The notes: generated by a model from the letters alone, not told the origin. Shown: positions 17,784 to 27,238, numbered from the stretch's first letter. The stretch is DNA of 64,000 bases from Geomicrobium sp. JCM 19039 (GCF_000698145.1 NZ_BAXB01000001.1:186001-250000), one strand, 5' to 3'. A program made the numbers and translations.

Positions 17784-18856
17784 TTAAATGATTTGTAATG
17801 TTTTCGGATAGCGCGTGAGCACGAGTGGTCCATTCACGGTTACGATTATGTCATCTTCGATGCGCACGCCGATGTCCCCAGACTGGTAAATCCCTGGTTC
17901 AACGGTCAGCGCCATCCCGTTTTCTAGACGCTCTTCATTGTTCCCATGCATCGACGGCGCTTCATGAACTTCAATGCCTAAACCGTGACCGAGGCGGTGC
18001 GTGAAGTACTCACCAAAACCGGCACGCTCAATGATGTTTCGGGCCGCGATGTCGGCCTGTTTAATTTGATCACCTGCCACACAAGCTGAAATTCCGGCTT
18101 CATTTGCCTCAAGAACGGTTTCATATACGTGACGGTGAGCGCTCGTTGGTTCGCCGAAAAAGACCGTTCGGGTAATGTCGGAGGCATACCCTTTCCACAT
18201 GACACCTAAATCCATCAATACGGCATCTCCACGCTTCAATGTTGATGTCCCAGGTTTACCGTGAGGATTTGCGGCATTTGGTCCAAACAACACAACGGGA
18301 TCAAAACTCATTTTAGTTATGCCTTTTGCCTTCAATTCAGATTCAATATGGGCAATCACTTCAAGCTCACTAACGCCCTCGCGAAGGACAGATACACCAA
18401 GTTCAACAGCGATATCAGCAAACTCTGCAGCTTCTTGTAGACGGACAATTTCTTCATCCTCCTTAGCTGCCCGAAGTGCGAGCAGTGCGCCATCAATGCA
18501 AGAAAGCGTTAGACTTGGTTGAAGCCGCTTTAGCTCGTTGTATCTTCCGACAATGAGATGATCTTCCTCAATCGCCAATGATGTCACGAAAGGAATTTTC
18601 TCTAATGGATTCTCAGTATCTTCATAGCCGATAATGTCGTGCGTCCAGCCAGCATCAATCGCTAGGCTTGTCTCCATTTTAGGCAGATAATGGCAGGCTC
18701 ACGGTCATCTGTATATAAAAGCAGGCCGAGAAATCGCTCTTTCGGGTTGCAATAAAAATCACTTAAGTAATATACGTTGGCTGTTGAAGTAATTAGAACA
18801 GCTTCTTGACCTTGTGATTTTGCCATTTGTTTAAGTTGGTCCAATCGTTTCTTCAA
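17784..18856 (-). CDS. M24 family Xaa-Pro peptidase (one frameshift)
   Basis: About 357 residues. The creatinase-type N-terminal domain (EAVLITSTANVYYLSDFYCN) is joined by a frameshift near 18670 (after EPAIICL) to the catalytic pita-bread domain. The five metal ligands are visible: VLMDLGVMWKG (Asp), ASDITRTVF (Asp), HRLGHGLGIEVHE (His), LTVEPGIY (Glu) and GVRIEDDI (Glu). It would remove N-terminal residues preceding proline. The frameshift looks like a single-base indel. It is divergent from the small membrane-protein gene at 18971. Confidence 0.88.
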
Positions 18857-18924
18857 GGAAACACACCCTTCTCGTTATTTCTTAAAGATTACTACAATAA
18901 TAAACATTTGTTAATTCATTTATG

Positions 18925-18954
18925 TTGACAAAATCATGAGAACAGTTTGATAAT
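18925..18954 (+). promoter_or_regulatory. Sigma-A-type promoter
   Basis: TTGACA (18925-18930), an 18-base spacer and GATAAT (18949-18954) lie just upstream of GAGGGG and the ATG of the small membrane protein. Confidence 0.7.
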
Positions 18955-18970
18955 ATAGAGGGGTGCAATG

Positions 18971-19159
18971 ATGAAAACAGGTCATCGATTGTATACGCTA
19001 GGTATTGGAATTGGAACGATTGCGATAGGCTGGGCGTTTTTCCCAATGTTATTCACACCAGGTACACAAGCACATTGGAGCTTTCTTGTCCTACTAGCCA
19101 CCGCTGTTTTGTTTGTATCTTTAGGTGCTGTTTTACAAAAACGAACATATTCGACGTAA
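18971..19159 (+). CDS. Small two-helix membrane protein, unknown function
   Basis: 62 residues from the ATG at 18971 (63 from 18968). Two hydrophobic helices (LYTLGIGIGTIAIGWAFFPM and SFLVLLATAVLFVSLGAVLQ) end with a positive tail KRTYST. A good promoter and the ribosome site GAGGGG precede it, so it is probably a real gene. The family is not recognised. Confidence 0.7.
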   Translation: MKTGHRLYTLGIGIGTIAIGWAFFPMLFTPGTQAHWSFLVLLATAVLFVSLGAVLQKRTYST

Positions 19160-19227
19160 ATCTTTTCCTAACAATTGCTAGCACTGGAATAGTAGGCGAT
19201 TAAGGGATGTTAATTGAAAACACCAGG

Positions 19228-19278
19228 GTCCCATCATAGCTTGTCTATGTTGGGACTTTGATCTTCTATAAGAAGATC
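19228..19278 (+). other. Two tandem hairpins upstream of the sulfurtransferase gene
   Basis: The first hairpin (19228-19239 with 19245-19256) has a 12-bp stem with one T-T mismatch. The second is GATCTTCT-ATA-AGAAGATC (19260-19278). They lie 35 bases before the next start. They could be a weak terminator of the preceding gene or a leader structure; no riboswitch class is recognised. Confidence 0.45.
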
Positions 19279-19312
19279 AGGACGCGCGGCAATTTTTAAA
19301 GAGGTGATACGA

Positions 19313-20149
19313 ATGAACACAACATGTACTGTATCAAAGGAATGGCTCTTTGAGCATATGAATGATTCCGATGTCATGATTGCTGACTGCAGATTTGACT
19401 TGAAAGACGCGAAGGCCGGTCGTGAAGCTTATCGTAAATCTCATATTCCAGGTGCAATGTTCTTCGATTTAAAAAATGATTTATCAGGAACTGTCGGTAC
19501 ACACGGGGGGAGACATCCGCTTCCAGATCCAGAAGTGTTCGCTCAGCAGCTTCGTGAAAAAGGGATAAACAAAGAGAAGCACGTCGTCATTTATGACGAC
19601 GATCATGGTCAGATGGCGGGCCGGCTATGGTGGTTGCTCCATTATGTCGGTCAAAAAAACGCATCGATTATGGATGAGAATTTTTCAGAGTGGATGAAGC
19701 AAGGGTATCCCGTAACAACGGAAGTACCTACACTTACACCGGTTTCTTTTGAATCCGATGTGAATGAGAACATGGTTATTTCTATGGATGAACTGAAACA
19801 AAGAAAAGATCGAAACGGTGTGTCGCTTGTTGATGCACGGGCACCTGAACGGTACAACGGTACAAGTGAACCATTGGACCATAAGGCGGGACATATCCCT
19901 GGAGCGATCAATATGTTTTGGAAAGATAACCTTGCGGCAAGAGGGACATGGAAGCCAGAGGAAGATTTGCGGGCAATGTATGATCATTTACGGAACGAAG
20001 AAGAAGTGATCGTCTACTGTGGTTCTGGGGTTTCCGCAAATGCGAACATTATTGCCATGCAAAAAGCAGGATTAAAAAATATTAAACTGTATCCAGGAAG
20101 TTGGAGTGACTGGATTTCTTATGGAGACAATGAGGTCGAAAAGGACTAA
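19313..20149 (+). CDS. Sulfurtransferase (thiosulfate/3-mercaptopyruvate type)
   Basis: 278 residues with two rhodanese domains. The inactive N-terminal domain contains HIPGAMFFDL and GTHGGRHPLPDP. The C-terminal domain has LVDARAPERYNG, the linker GHIPGAINMFW, and the active loop VIVYCGSGVSANANI with the persulfide Cys. It transfers sulfur from thiosulfate or mercaptopyruvate to thiophilic acceptors. The ATG at 19313 lies 6-7 bases after AAAGAGGTG, so the in-frame GTG at 19304 inside the ribosome site is rejected. Confidence 0.92.
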   Translation: MNTTCTVSKEWLFEHMNDSDVMIADCRFDLKDAKAGREAYRKSHIPGAMFFDLKNDLSGTVGTHGGRHPLPDPEVFAQQLREKGINKEKHVVIYDDDHGQMAGRLWWLLHYVGQKNASIMDENFSEWMKQGYPVTTEVPTLTPVSFESDVNENMVISMDELKQRKDRNGVSLVDARAPERYNGTSEPLDHKAGHIPGAINMFWKDNLAARGTWKPEEDLRAMYDHLRNEEEVIVYCGSGVSANANIIAMQKAGLKNIKLYPGSWSDWISYGDNEVEKD

Positions 20150-20225
20150 ACCAAAGCCTAATTTTGATTTCGTGTTGATGATTGGCATGCTTATCGTCTT
20201 TATGTAACGAAAGGAGATGATAAGC

Positions 20226-21071
20226 ATGGTAAGAATCTTTTTAGATCCAGGACACGGTGGTAACGATCCCGGTGCAGTAGGCAATGGTCTGCAAGAGAAG
20301 GACTTAGTGCTTGATATTGGCCTTCGGGTGAGAGATTTGCTCGAAGAGTACGCTGGGGTAGAGGTTGAAATGTCAAGGACAACGGATGTGTTTGTTGATT
20401 TAAGTCAACGAGCAACACTCGCAAACAACTGGGGTGCTGATTATTTCGTTTCCATTCACATCAACGCAGGTGGAGGAACAGGTTTTGAATCGTTCATTCA
20501 TTCTGCTCCAAGCCAAGATGAGGTGAATTTTCAGCCGTTAATTCACAATGCGATCATGAGCCAAATTAGTGTATCTGATCGAGGTCAAAAATCACAAAAC
20601 TTCGCGGTACTTCGTGAAACATCGATGCCAGCGATCTTAACGGAGAATCTATTCATCGACAATTCAAGCGATGCAGCGCTTCTTTCAGATTCTAGCTTTT
20701 TGCAATCGGTCGCTGTCGGACATGCAAACGGGATTGCTGACATCTTTGATTTAGAAGATGGCGGTGGTGGTGAGCCACCATCATCAACGTATCGTGTCAT
20801 CGTTGACGGGACTCAAGAAGGTGCCTATGGGGACACAGACAATATTACGAACAGTGTGTCGTCAGCTTTAGGAACTGCTGGAGAAATTACCGTCCAACGC
20901 GTTGGAAGTAGCAACAACTATCAGTACCCGTCTCCTGGGTCAGGAGATGTGTATCAAGTGTATGTGGATGGAAGCGCAGAAGGTGCTTATGGTGAACACC
21001 AGAACGTGCTAAACGCGTTAACGACTGCACTTAACGCAAATGCAGACGAAATTCACATCGTAAGAGTATAA
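20226..21071 (+). CDS. CwlC-like N-acetylmuramoyl-L-alanine amidase with novel C-terminal repeats
   Basis: 281 residues. An Amidase_3 domain begins at once with RIFLDPGHGGNDPGAVGNGL (zinc His), then SIHINAGGGTGFESFIH and ILTENLFIDNSSDA with the catalytic Glu, and closely follows B. subtilis CwlC. CwlC also lacks a signal peptide and lyses the mother cell at the end of sporulation. After a Gly-rich hinge (DGGGGEPPSS) come two related units of about 39 residues, beginning YRVIVDGTQEGAYGDTDNIT and YQVYVDGSAEGAYGEHQNVL. They stand where CwlC has two SPOR domains but are poorly conserved with them. The ATG at 20226 follows AAAGGAGA at 8 bases. Confidence 0.9.
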   Translation: MVRIFLDPGHGGNDPGAVGNGLQEKDLVLDIGLRVRDLLEEYAGVEVEMSRTTDVFVDLSQRATLANNWGADYFVSIHINAGGGTGFESFIHSAPSQDEVNFQPLIHNAIMSQISVSDRGQKSQNFAVLRETSMPAILTENLFIDNSSDAALLSDSSFLQSVAVGHANGIADIFDLEDGGGGEPPSSTYRVIVDGTQEGAYGDTDNITNSVSSALGTAGEITVQRVGSSNNYQYPSPGSGDVYQVYVDGSAEGAYGEHQNVLNALTTALNANADEIHIVRV

Positions 21072-21078
21072 ACTATTC

Positions 21079-21112
21079 AAACCAGGAGGTGCCTTAGCAC
21101 CTCCTGGTTTGA
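21079..21112 (+). terminator. Terminator of the amidase gene
   Basis: AAACCAGGAGGTGC (21079-21092) pairs perfectly with GCACCTCCTGGTTT around CTTA. Confidence 0.9.
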
Positions 21113-21429
21113 TATGACTAAGGAATTGTGCACAGTCGTTAACGACCGCCACACTCATAATCAGTCGTACATATGTTGACCTATTGATATTCCTGAATGG
21201 GATTGTGAGCTTGATTGCCAGTTTAGTCAGATGCTTGTACTCCGCAGCACAAGTGCGACATCAACTCTCGCCACCGTTTTACTGTGTATACCAGACCCCA
21301 AGTACGGCATGCGCTCGTTCCTCTTTCCGCTGTTCTTTAAAAACAGTGGATGAGGTTCAAATTGCCTTAAATATCAGTTTTTGAGGCAATTCATTGAGAA
21401 AAATCCGTCATTCTTAACCTAGGTTGTCA

Positions 21430-21700
21430 CAAAAACTTTGTCAACTGTCACAAATCGTAATATATGGGGCAGTTAGCGTCCTAAAGTGACTCGTTTGAAG
21501 AGCGGATTGTCACATAAGAGAGTCAGAGTACGTAACTGCTCTTGTTTCTTATGATGACAGCGAAGCATTCAGATCACTTCTGTTCCAATGAGGAAAAAGA
21601 CAAATAGTTACCCACTTAAACTCCGAGGCTAGTAACTACCGGGACCGGAGGTGCCGAAAAAAAACTTTGTGCAAAGCGTACCCATCCAAATAAGAACTAA
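21430..21700 (-). repeat. Decayed mosaic repeat (type 3 core and type 4-like hairpin)
   Basis: 21436-21520 aligns, in the orientation of locus F, with the type 3 core. CAACTGTCACAAAT is shared exactly with 44322, and GGATTGTCACATA with 44383. The right arm of the hairpin is lost. 21640-21660 (ACCGGAGGTGCCGA) recalls the type 4 hairpin at 14705. A terminal-repeat-like TTTAGTTCAGCATATCTATA lies at 21711. The rest of 21120-21430 shows no gene. Confidence 0.55.
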
Positions 21701-21757
21701 GAAATATATGTTTAGTTCAGCATATCTATATATAATTATTGTATTGTAAAACCTAAA

Positions 21758-22033
21758 TTAGCATAGAGTCACTTCACCTTTTATAATCGCTGCGGTATCT
21801 CCATCAACAGTATTTGTACCTTTTTCGCAGTTTTCTTCATTCTCCCATTCTATAATATAGTTCCCCCACCGTTTATTTATAGACAATATTTCCATTTCTG
21901 CGATGTCATTACTATGTTGATCTATGAAAGACGAAAGTGCTTCTTCTTCTGCTATTTCCGGTTCGGCATTAAATCGCCAAAATACAAAAAGTAAAATGGC
22001 ACAAATTAATATGATCGTGAGTATTTTTTTCAT
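21758..22033 (-). CDS. Small membrane-anchored protein, unknown function
   Basis: 91 residues from the ATG at 22033, which follows GAGGGGGAAAG. A single N-terminal helix (ILTIILICAILLFVFWRF) is followed by an acidic extracytoplasmic domain that contains two Cys residues (ENCEKG and VTLC at the end), which could pair outside the cell. No family is recognised. The longer frame to 22123 is rejected, because the ribosome site and the membrane helix fit the internal start. Confidence 0.65.
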   Translation of the reverse strand: MKKILTIILICAILLFVFWRFNAEPEIAEEEALSSFIDQHSNDIAEMEILSINKRWGNYIIEWENEENCEKGTNTVDGDTAAIIKGEVTLC

Positions 22034-22123
22034 ATCATCTTTCCCCCTCGTCCTTTCATTAAAGGCATCATGTAAGTATTTTAAAACATAATTAAAATTT
22101 TTATGATTTAACTTCTTTTGCAT

Positions 22124-22363
22124 ACACCTTGATTCTCAACAGGCGAACACGTCCAATCAGTGGACAGAACGTACGTGTTTTAGCGATACAATCGAGAGAA
22201 GACCTATAGGACTCATACTTGCCGACCATCTGGATAGGAAAACTTACCGCTCTTAATGAAATGGGCCCTATGACTATAGAATAGAAACTTTGGCAAGGAC
22301 ATTGGATGGGTTGTAGCGAATCAAGTAATACATTCATTTACGAAACAGGAGGCGGTTATTGAA
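22124..22363. other. Intergenic region upstream of the acyl-CoA synthetase
   Basis: 240 bases with no gene seen. No riboswitch motif or clear operator is recognised. The only supported site is CAGGAGGCGG, the ribosome-binding site of the next gene. Confidence 0.4.
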
Positions 22364-24003
22364 ATGGTAGAAATGATTCATGATACATTAGGTCACCTTC
22401 TTGAAAACACAGCAAAAAAACAGCCAGAGCGGGAAGCGCTCGTCTATCGAGACCGAGGATTGCGGCTTTCTTATGCACAGTTTGAAGAGTTATGTCGGCA
22501 AACGGCTCGGGGATTTATGCAGCTAGGGATTGAAAAAGGTGACCATGTAGCGATCTGGCAACGAATAAACCGGAGTGGGTGACCACGCAATTTGCTTCTG
22601 CCAAGTTGGGCGCTGTTTTAGTTACAGTCAATACGAATTATCAAAAGAAGGAGTTAGAGTATTTACTGAAGCAATCTGATTCTTCGACATTAATCTTGAT
22701 GGACAAATATAAAGAAACGTCTTATATCGACATGTTATATGATATTATTCCAGAACTCAAAGAGGCTACCCCTGGTGCGTTGCAATTGAGGAAGCTTCCG
22801 CACCTTAAGCGCGTCATCTTTATGGGGGATGAGAGGCATCCGGTATGTACAATTGGCCAGATGTTATCGCTGCTGCGGACAGTGTGACTGAAGAAGAATT
22901 GGACGTACGTATGGCTGACCTCGATGCGGATGAGGTCATCAACATGCAGTATACATCCGGGACGACCGGGTTTCCTAAAGGTGTGATGCTGACTCATAGG
23001 AACATCGTGAATAACGCCCGTAACGTTGCCGCTTGTATGGAGTTAACAAGTACAGATCGGTTATGCATCCCTGTCCCGTTTTTTCATTGCTTCGGATGTG
23101 TGATGGGGACGATCGCTTCTGTGTCTGTTGGTGCAACGATGGTGCCGGTTCAAGAATTTCAACCGCTTGAAGTGTTGCAAACGGTCCAAGATGAAAAGTG
23201 CACAGCTTTACACGGTTCCTACGATGTTCATTGCAGAAATGAATGAAAAGCGGTTTGATTCGTTTGACTTATCTTCGCTTCGTACGGGTATTATGGCAGG
23301 GTCAAACTGTCCAGTAGAGGTGATGCGAGGGGTAGTTGAGCGCATGGGCTTAACGGAAATTACGATTGCTTACGGGCAAACAGAATCATCACCTGTTTCA
23401 ACACAAACGAGAGTCGATGATCCTTTGCAAGTACGAGTGGAAACGGTAGGGAAGGCGCTACCGAATGTTGAAGTGAAGATTGTTACCCCTGGAACAGATG
23501 AAGAAGTTCCAACAAATGTTCAAGGAGAATTGTGCACACGTGGCTATCATGTAATGAGAGGGTATTACAAAAATGAAGAAGCAACTGCGGCTGTTCTTCA
23601 AGCAGATGGTTGGCTACGTACAAGTGATTTGGCAGTCATGGATGAAAGCGGTTACTGCAGAATTACAGGGCGATTAAAAGATATGATCATTCGGGGTGGA
23701 GAGAACGTATATCCACGTGAAATTGAAGAGTTCATGTATACACATCCAGATATTTTAGACGTACAAGTAGTGGGTGTCCCTGATGCGAGACTAGGTGAAG
23801 CTGTAACAGCTTGGGTGATTCTAAAAGAAGAAGCGAGTTTAACGACCGAAGATGTAAAGGCGTATTGTAAAGACCAGATCTCGCACTTTAAAATTCCAAG
23901 AGACATATTCTTCGTGAGCGAATACCCGATGACAGCATCGGGAAAAATCCAAAAATATAAGTTGCGGGAACAGGCAGCTTCGTATACGACAGCTCGCCCG
24001 TAG
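22364..24003 (+). CDS. AMP-dependent acyl-CoA synthetase (three frameshifts)
   Basis: About 548 residues once joined. It activates a carboxylic acid to acyl-AMP and then acyl-CoA. Motifs are [20 protein letters not shown] (A3 nucleotide loop), [42 protein letters not shown] and the catalytic Lys in [13 protein letters not shown]. Three breaks are needed. Near 22557 a missing G in a G-run restores [12 protein letters not shown]; near 22850 [10 protein letters not shown] is restored; near 23215 [13 protein letters not shown] is restored. With three breaks it could be a pseudogene, but the flanking sequence is intact and the pattern matches the indels elsewhere in the window. The SCP2 gene follows, which hints at fatty or branched acid metabolism. 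Confidence 0.87.
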
Positions 24004-24111
24004 AATCGTCTCATTTTTTCGTTGATTTTGATGATTTTTCTCTTTAATCTTCTCTAGCCTTTAGGTACAATGAAAGGGCACGTAACGCTTGGAATGAGAG
24101 GGAGAAATTGT

Positions 24112-24441
24112 ATGTCAACTGAAGAGAAGATTCAAAAACTAGCCGATCAAATGAACAACAATCCTGAACATATCCAACATTTGGAGAGAACCTACCATTT
24201 TGAATTAAAGACCGAAGGGTTGCATGGCATTGCTTTTACCGGAGGTTCCGTTCAGGTGCAATCAAACCCGGTTCCTGGGGAAGCAGACTGTGTTTTGAAG
24301 ATGAGCGACAAGAACTTTGAGAAGTTACTTGATGGGGACTGGAATCCTACAACCGCTTACATGACAGGCCAGTTAAAAATTGATGGTGAAATTAGCCATG
24401 CGCTAAAGCTTCATCATGTCGTCAAGCAATATCATTCATAA
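24112..24441 (+). CDS. SCP2 sterol-binding domain protein
   Basis: 109 residues, the whole of one SCP2 domain: FELKTEGLHGIAFTGGSVQV, ADCVLKMSDKNFEKLLDGDW and AYMTGQLKIDGEISHALKLH. Stand-alone bacterial SCP2 proteins bind lipids or acyl-CoA in a hydrophobic tunnel. Its place after an acyl-CoA synthetase fits that role, but it is inference. The ATG at 24112 follows GAGGGAG. Confidence 0.85.
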   Translation: MSTEEKIQKLADQMNNNPEHIQHLERTYHFELKTEGLHGIAFTGGSVQVQSNPVPGEADCVLKMSDKNFEKLLDGDWNPTTAYMTGQLKIDGEISHALKLHHVVKQYHS

Positions 24442-24480
24442 AGAAAACATCTAATCTTCGGATTAGATGTTTTCTTCTTG
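24441..24480. terminator. Terminator with UUCG tetraloop between convergent genes
   Basis: A perfect 16-bp stem (24441-24456 with 24461-24476) is closed by TTCG. It overlaps the last codons of both the SCP2 gene and the convergent CBS gene, whose stop is at 24463. Confidence 0.88.
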
Positions 24481-24888
24481 TTTTGATTCGAATAGACGGT
24501 TGGAGCAGTACTTAATAATATCTCTTCTGCGAACAATACCAATGAAGTAGCCAGAATCATCCATAACGGGGATGAAGTTTTGGTCAGATGATAGTGCGAC
24601 GAGATCTTCCATCTCTTCATGAATGTAGATGGGAATATTCTTCACGCGCTGCGGAATATCTTTTAATCGCAAGTTCATAATATCTTCCATCGCTTGATTT
24701 CTATTATCCATAATGACCCAAAGTAAGTCACCTTCGGTTATTGTGCCGGCATACTTTCCGTCCTGATTCACAAGTGGGGCAGCTGTATACCGATGGTGCC
24801 GCATTTTTTCGATCGCTTGTCTAATTGTCGCATCCGGGCTTAAGTACTTGACCTCTTGTTTTGGCAGTAGGAAAAACCCAATATTCAT
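24463..24888 (-). CDS. CBS-domain pair protein
   Basis: 141 residues holding two CBS domains (about residues 8-62 and 75-133). The first has ATIRQAIEKMRHHRYTAAPL and GTITEGDLLWV; the second has NFIPVMDDSGYFIGIVRRRD. Such stand-alone CBS pairs bind adenine nucleotides (ATP, c-di-AMP or similar) and regulate partner proteins. In bacilli CbpB/YkuL-type proteins bind c-di-AMP, but this specificity is not shown by the sequence. It is divergent from the nos gene. Confidence 0.87.
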   Translation of the reverse strand: MNIGFFLLPKQEVKYLSPDATIRQAIEKMRHHRYTAAPLVNQDGKYAGTITEGDLLWVIMDNRNQAMEDIMNLRLKDIPQRVKNIPIYIHEEMEDLVALSSDQNFIPVMDDSGYFIGIVRRRDIIKYCSNRLFESKQEENI

Positions 24889-25077
24889 GTGCGTAACACT
24901 TCCTTTTATCTAGGAACTCATATATATTGTAAGCGAAGTTGGTCTCGCTGTTAAGTCGAAAAAGCACTCCTATTGATTATACGACAAGATAACATAAAGG
25001 TTTCAAAATTTCTCATGGATCTTAGATGATTGACGAAAGATACGTGTATGACATGAAAAAGAGGTGCCAAAACGGTC

Positions 25078-26157
25078 ATGAATGTACAACAAGATGCCCA
25101 GGAGTTTCTAAGGGGCTATTATCAAGAAACAAATCAACAAGACATTTGTCATAGCAGGTGGAACGATGTCCAATTAGAGATTGAACGTACAGGCACGTAC
25201 GTTCAGACGACAGAAGAACTGACGTACGGTGCACGAGTTGCGTGGCGCAATAGCAACCGCTGTATTGGGCGATTGTTTTGGAATAGCCTGGAGGTCGTGG
25301 ACGCTCGACACGTTGAATCGACCGAAGACATCTTCTTGCATTTAGAAAACCATATTGTTAAGGCAACGAATAACGGCCGAATTCGCTCGCTAATTACAGT
25401 GTTCCCAGCAGCTGGCAGTAACAATGAATGTAGAATATGGAACCATCAGCTCATACGTTACGCCGGTTATGAACGTGATGGTGAAATCATTGGAGATGCC
25501 GCCTCCATTCCCTTTACACAAGTTTGTGAACAGTTAGGGTGGCGAGGAAAAGGCACAGAATATGATGTGTTGCCATTCGTCGTTCAATTTGGAAATGCGC
25601 CGCCTCAACTAAAAGAAGTACCCGAAGGCATCGTACGAGAAGTAGCCATTAAGCATCCGAAAGACGAGCGATTCGACAACTTGCATTTACAATGGTATGC
25701 CGTGCCAATTATTTCTGATATGAGTCTTTCCATCGGTGGCGTAACGTACCCTGCCTCACCGTTTAACGGTTGGTATATGGGGACTGAGATTGGCGCGAGA
25801 AATTTGGCGGATGAATTTCGCTATCACAAACTTCCAGAAGTGGCCGATGCGCTAAATATCCCAAGAGGTCACCCGTCAACGTTATGGAAAGATGAAGCCC
25901 TCGTTGAATTAAATCGAGCGGTACTACATTCCTATCAAGAAAACGGTGTGACGATTGTTGATCATCATACGGCAGCCAAACAATTTGAGTACTTTCAGCA
26001 ATTAGAAAAAGACGCGGGAAGGGAAGTGACAGGAGATTGGACTTGGCTAATTCCTCCCATGTCTCCGGCTACAACCGCCATTTTTCATCAAGAAATTGAC
26101 GATCAACTAAAGTTACCCAACTACTTGTACCAGCGGGCACCGTACAAAGAAGACTGA
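25078..26157 (+). CDS. nos: Bacterial nitric oxide synthase, oxygenase
   Basis: 359 residues, the full length of bacterial NOS, which has the haem oxygenase domain only. The haem-thiolate motif WRNSNRCIGR (Cys62) is present, and the substrate-binding stretch SPFNGWYMGTEIGARN contains the arginine-binding Glu237. IPPMSPATTAIFHQE lies near the C-terminus. It oxidises L-arginine to citrulline and NO using general reductases. In Bacillus and Staphylococcus NO protects against oxidative stress and antibiotics. The gene stands alone, with terminators on both sides. GAGGTG lies 10 bases before the ATG. Confidence 0.96.
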   Translation: MNVQQDAQEFLRGYYQETNQQDICHSRWNDVQLEIERTGTYVQTTEELTYGARVAWRNSNRCIGRLFWNSLEVVDARHVESTEDIFLHLENHIVKATNNGRIRSLITVFPAAGSNNECRIWNHQLIRYAGYERDGEIIGDAASIPFTQVCEQLGWRGKGTEYDVLPFVVQFGNAPPQLKEVPEGIVREVAIKHPKDERFDNLHLQWYAVPIISDMSLSIGGVTYPASPFNGWYMGTEIGARNLADEFRYHKLPEVADALNIPRGHPSTLWKDEALVELNRAVLHSYQENGVTIVDHHTAAKQFEYFQQLEKDAGREVTGDWTWLIPPMSPATTAIFHQEIDDQLKLPNYLYQRAPYKED

Positions 26158-26178
26158 GCACTGTGGCTCAGTCTTCTC
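26149..26178. terminator. Hairpin between nos and murB
   Basis: GAAGACTGAGC (26149-26159) pairs with GCTCAGTCTTC (26166-26176) and overlaps the coding ends of the convergent genes nos and murB. The downstream T-runs are weak, so termination strength is uncertain. Confidence 0.7.
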
Positions 26179-27085
26179 CAATAATTTTCACTTCGGTATG
26201 CAAGTCGACGTTGAATTTTGTGCTCACCGTTTTTTGGATGTGCTGAATGAGCGAAACATAATCTGTAGCGGTAGCATTTCCACGGTTCACAATAAACCCA
26301 GCATGTTTCTCGGAAACCTCGGCGTCTCCGATTCGTGTTTGTTGAAGTCCGCTATCTTGAATGAGCTTCCCTGCGAAATGGTTTGGTGGACGCTTAAATA
26401 CACTGCCGCAAGAAGGATACTCAAGCGGCTGTTTGAGCTCGCGCAAATACGTGAGCTCATCCATCTTCGCTCGAATTGCTGTCACATCGCCAACCTCAAG
26501 TTCAAAAACAGCTTCCAACACAATATAATGCTTTTTCGAGATCACACTACTCCGATAGGAAAGCTCAAGTTCATCATTCGTAAGTGTAATAATATCGCCT
26601 TCAAGCGTTAACAGTTTGGCGTGCTTCAATACGTTAGATATTTCTCCACCGTAAGCGCCTGCGTTCATCACGAGTGCTCCGCCGACAGAGCCAGGAATTC
26701 CACAAGCAAACTCCAACCCTGTTAGGTGCTCGCTTAATGCTCGTTGTGACACGTCAATAATCGGCGCACCGCTTTGAGCCATAAGCAAATTTCCATCTTG
26801 TTCAATCGCATCCAAATGGAGAAAGTGTAGAACAATCCCCCGAATTCCACCATCCCGAACGATGAGATTGGAACCGTTTCCGAGCATGGTCAGTGGAATG
26901 TTTTCATTATGCGCGAGTGCAGCTACATGCTGAGCTTCTTCGTACGTTGCAGGAAGAACAAGGTAATCCGCGATGCCGCCTGTGCGTGTATGTGTATAAT
27001 GTTTAAGCGGTTCATTTATAAGAATTTTATCTTCAGGTATTGTTTTCGTTAGTGCATTATAAATCCAATCAGTCATGTCATTCAC
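26168..27085 (-). CDS. murB: UDP-N-acetylenolpyruvoylglucosamine reductase
   Basis: 305 residues of type II MurB, a FAD enzyme that reduces UDP-GlcNAc-enolpyruvate to UDP-MurNAc in peptidoglycan synthesis. Motifs are HTRTGGIADYLVLPATYEEA, LGNGSNLIVRDGGIRGIVLH, the FAD-binding GLEFACGIPGSVGGALVMNAG, YPSCGSVFKRP with the catalytic Ser region, and VSEKHAGFIVNRGNATATDY. It is complete. The gene is apart from the division and wall cluster. Confidence 0.95.
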   Translation of the reverse strand: MNDMTDWIYNALTKTIPEDKILINEPLKHYTHTRTGGIADYLVLPATYEEAQHVAALAHNENIPLTMLGNGSNLIVRDGGIRGIVLHFLHLDAIEQDGNLLMAQSGAPIIDVSQRALSEHLTGLEFACGIPGSVGGALVMNAGAYGGEISNVLKHAKLLTLEGDIITLTNDELELSYRSSVISKKHYIVLEAVFELEVGDVTAIRAKMDELTYLRELKQPLEYPSCGSVFKRPPNHFAGKLIQDSGLQQTRIGDAEVSEKHAGFIVNRGNATATDYVSLIQHIQKTVSTKFNVDLHTEVKIIGED

Positions 27086-27238
27086 CCTTTTTGTTCAATC
27101 CAGCGTGAAAATACAACGCTCTGTCTTTGTTGTTGAGCGTTAGCCTATCTTCCATCATATCAAGGCTTTTATGTTTTTAAAAGAAAAAACTCATTTGGTT
27201 ATACAGTGTATGACGTGGATTGAGAAGCTGTGAAATTA

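Noticed and set aside
23652-24014. 120-codon open frame antisense to the acyl-CoA synthetase
   Set aside because: It is the shadow of a strongly conserved coding frame and has no start signal.
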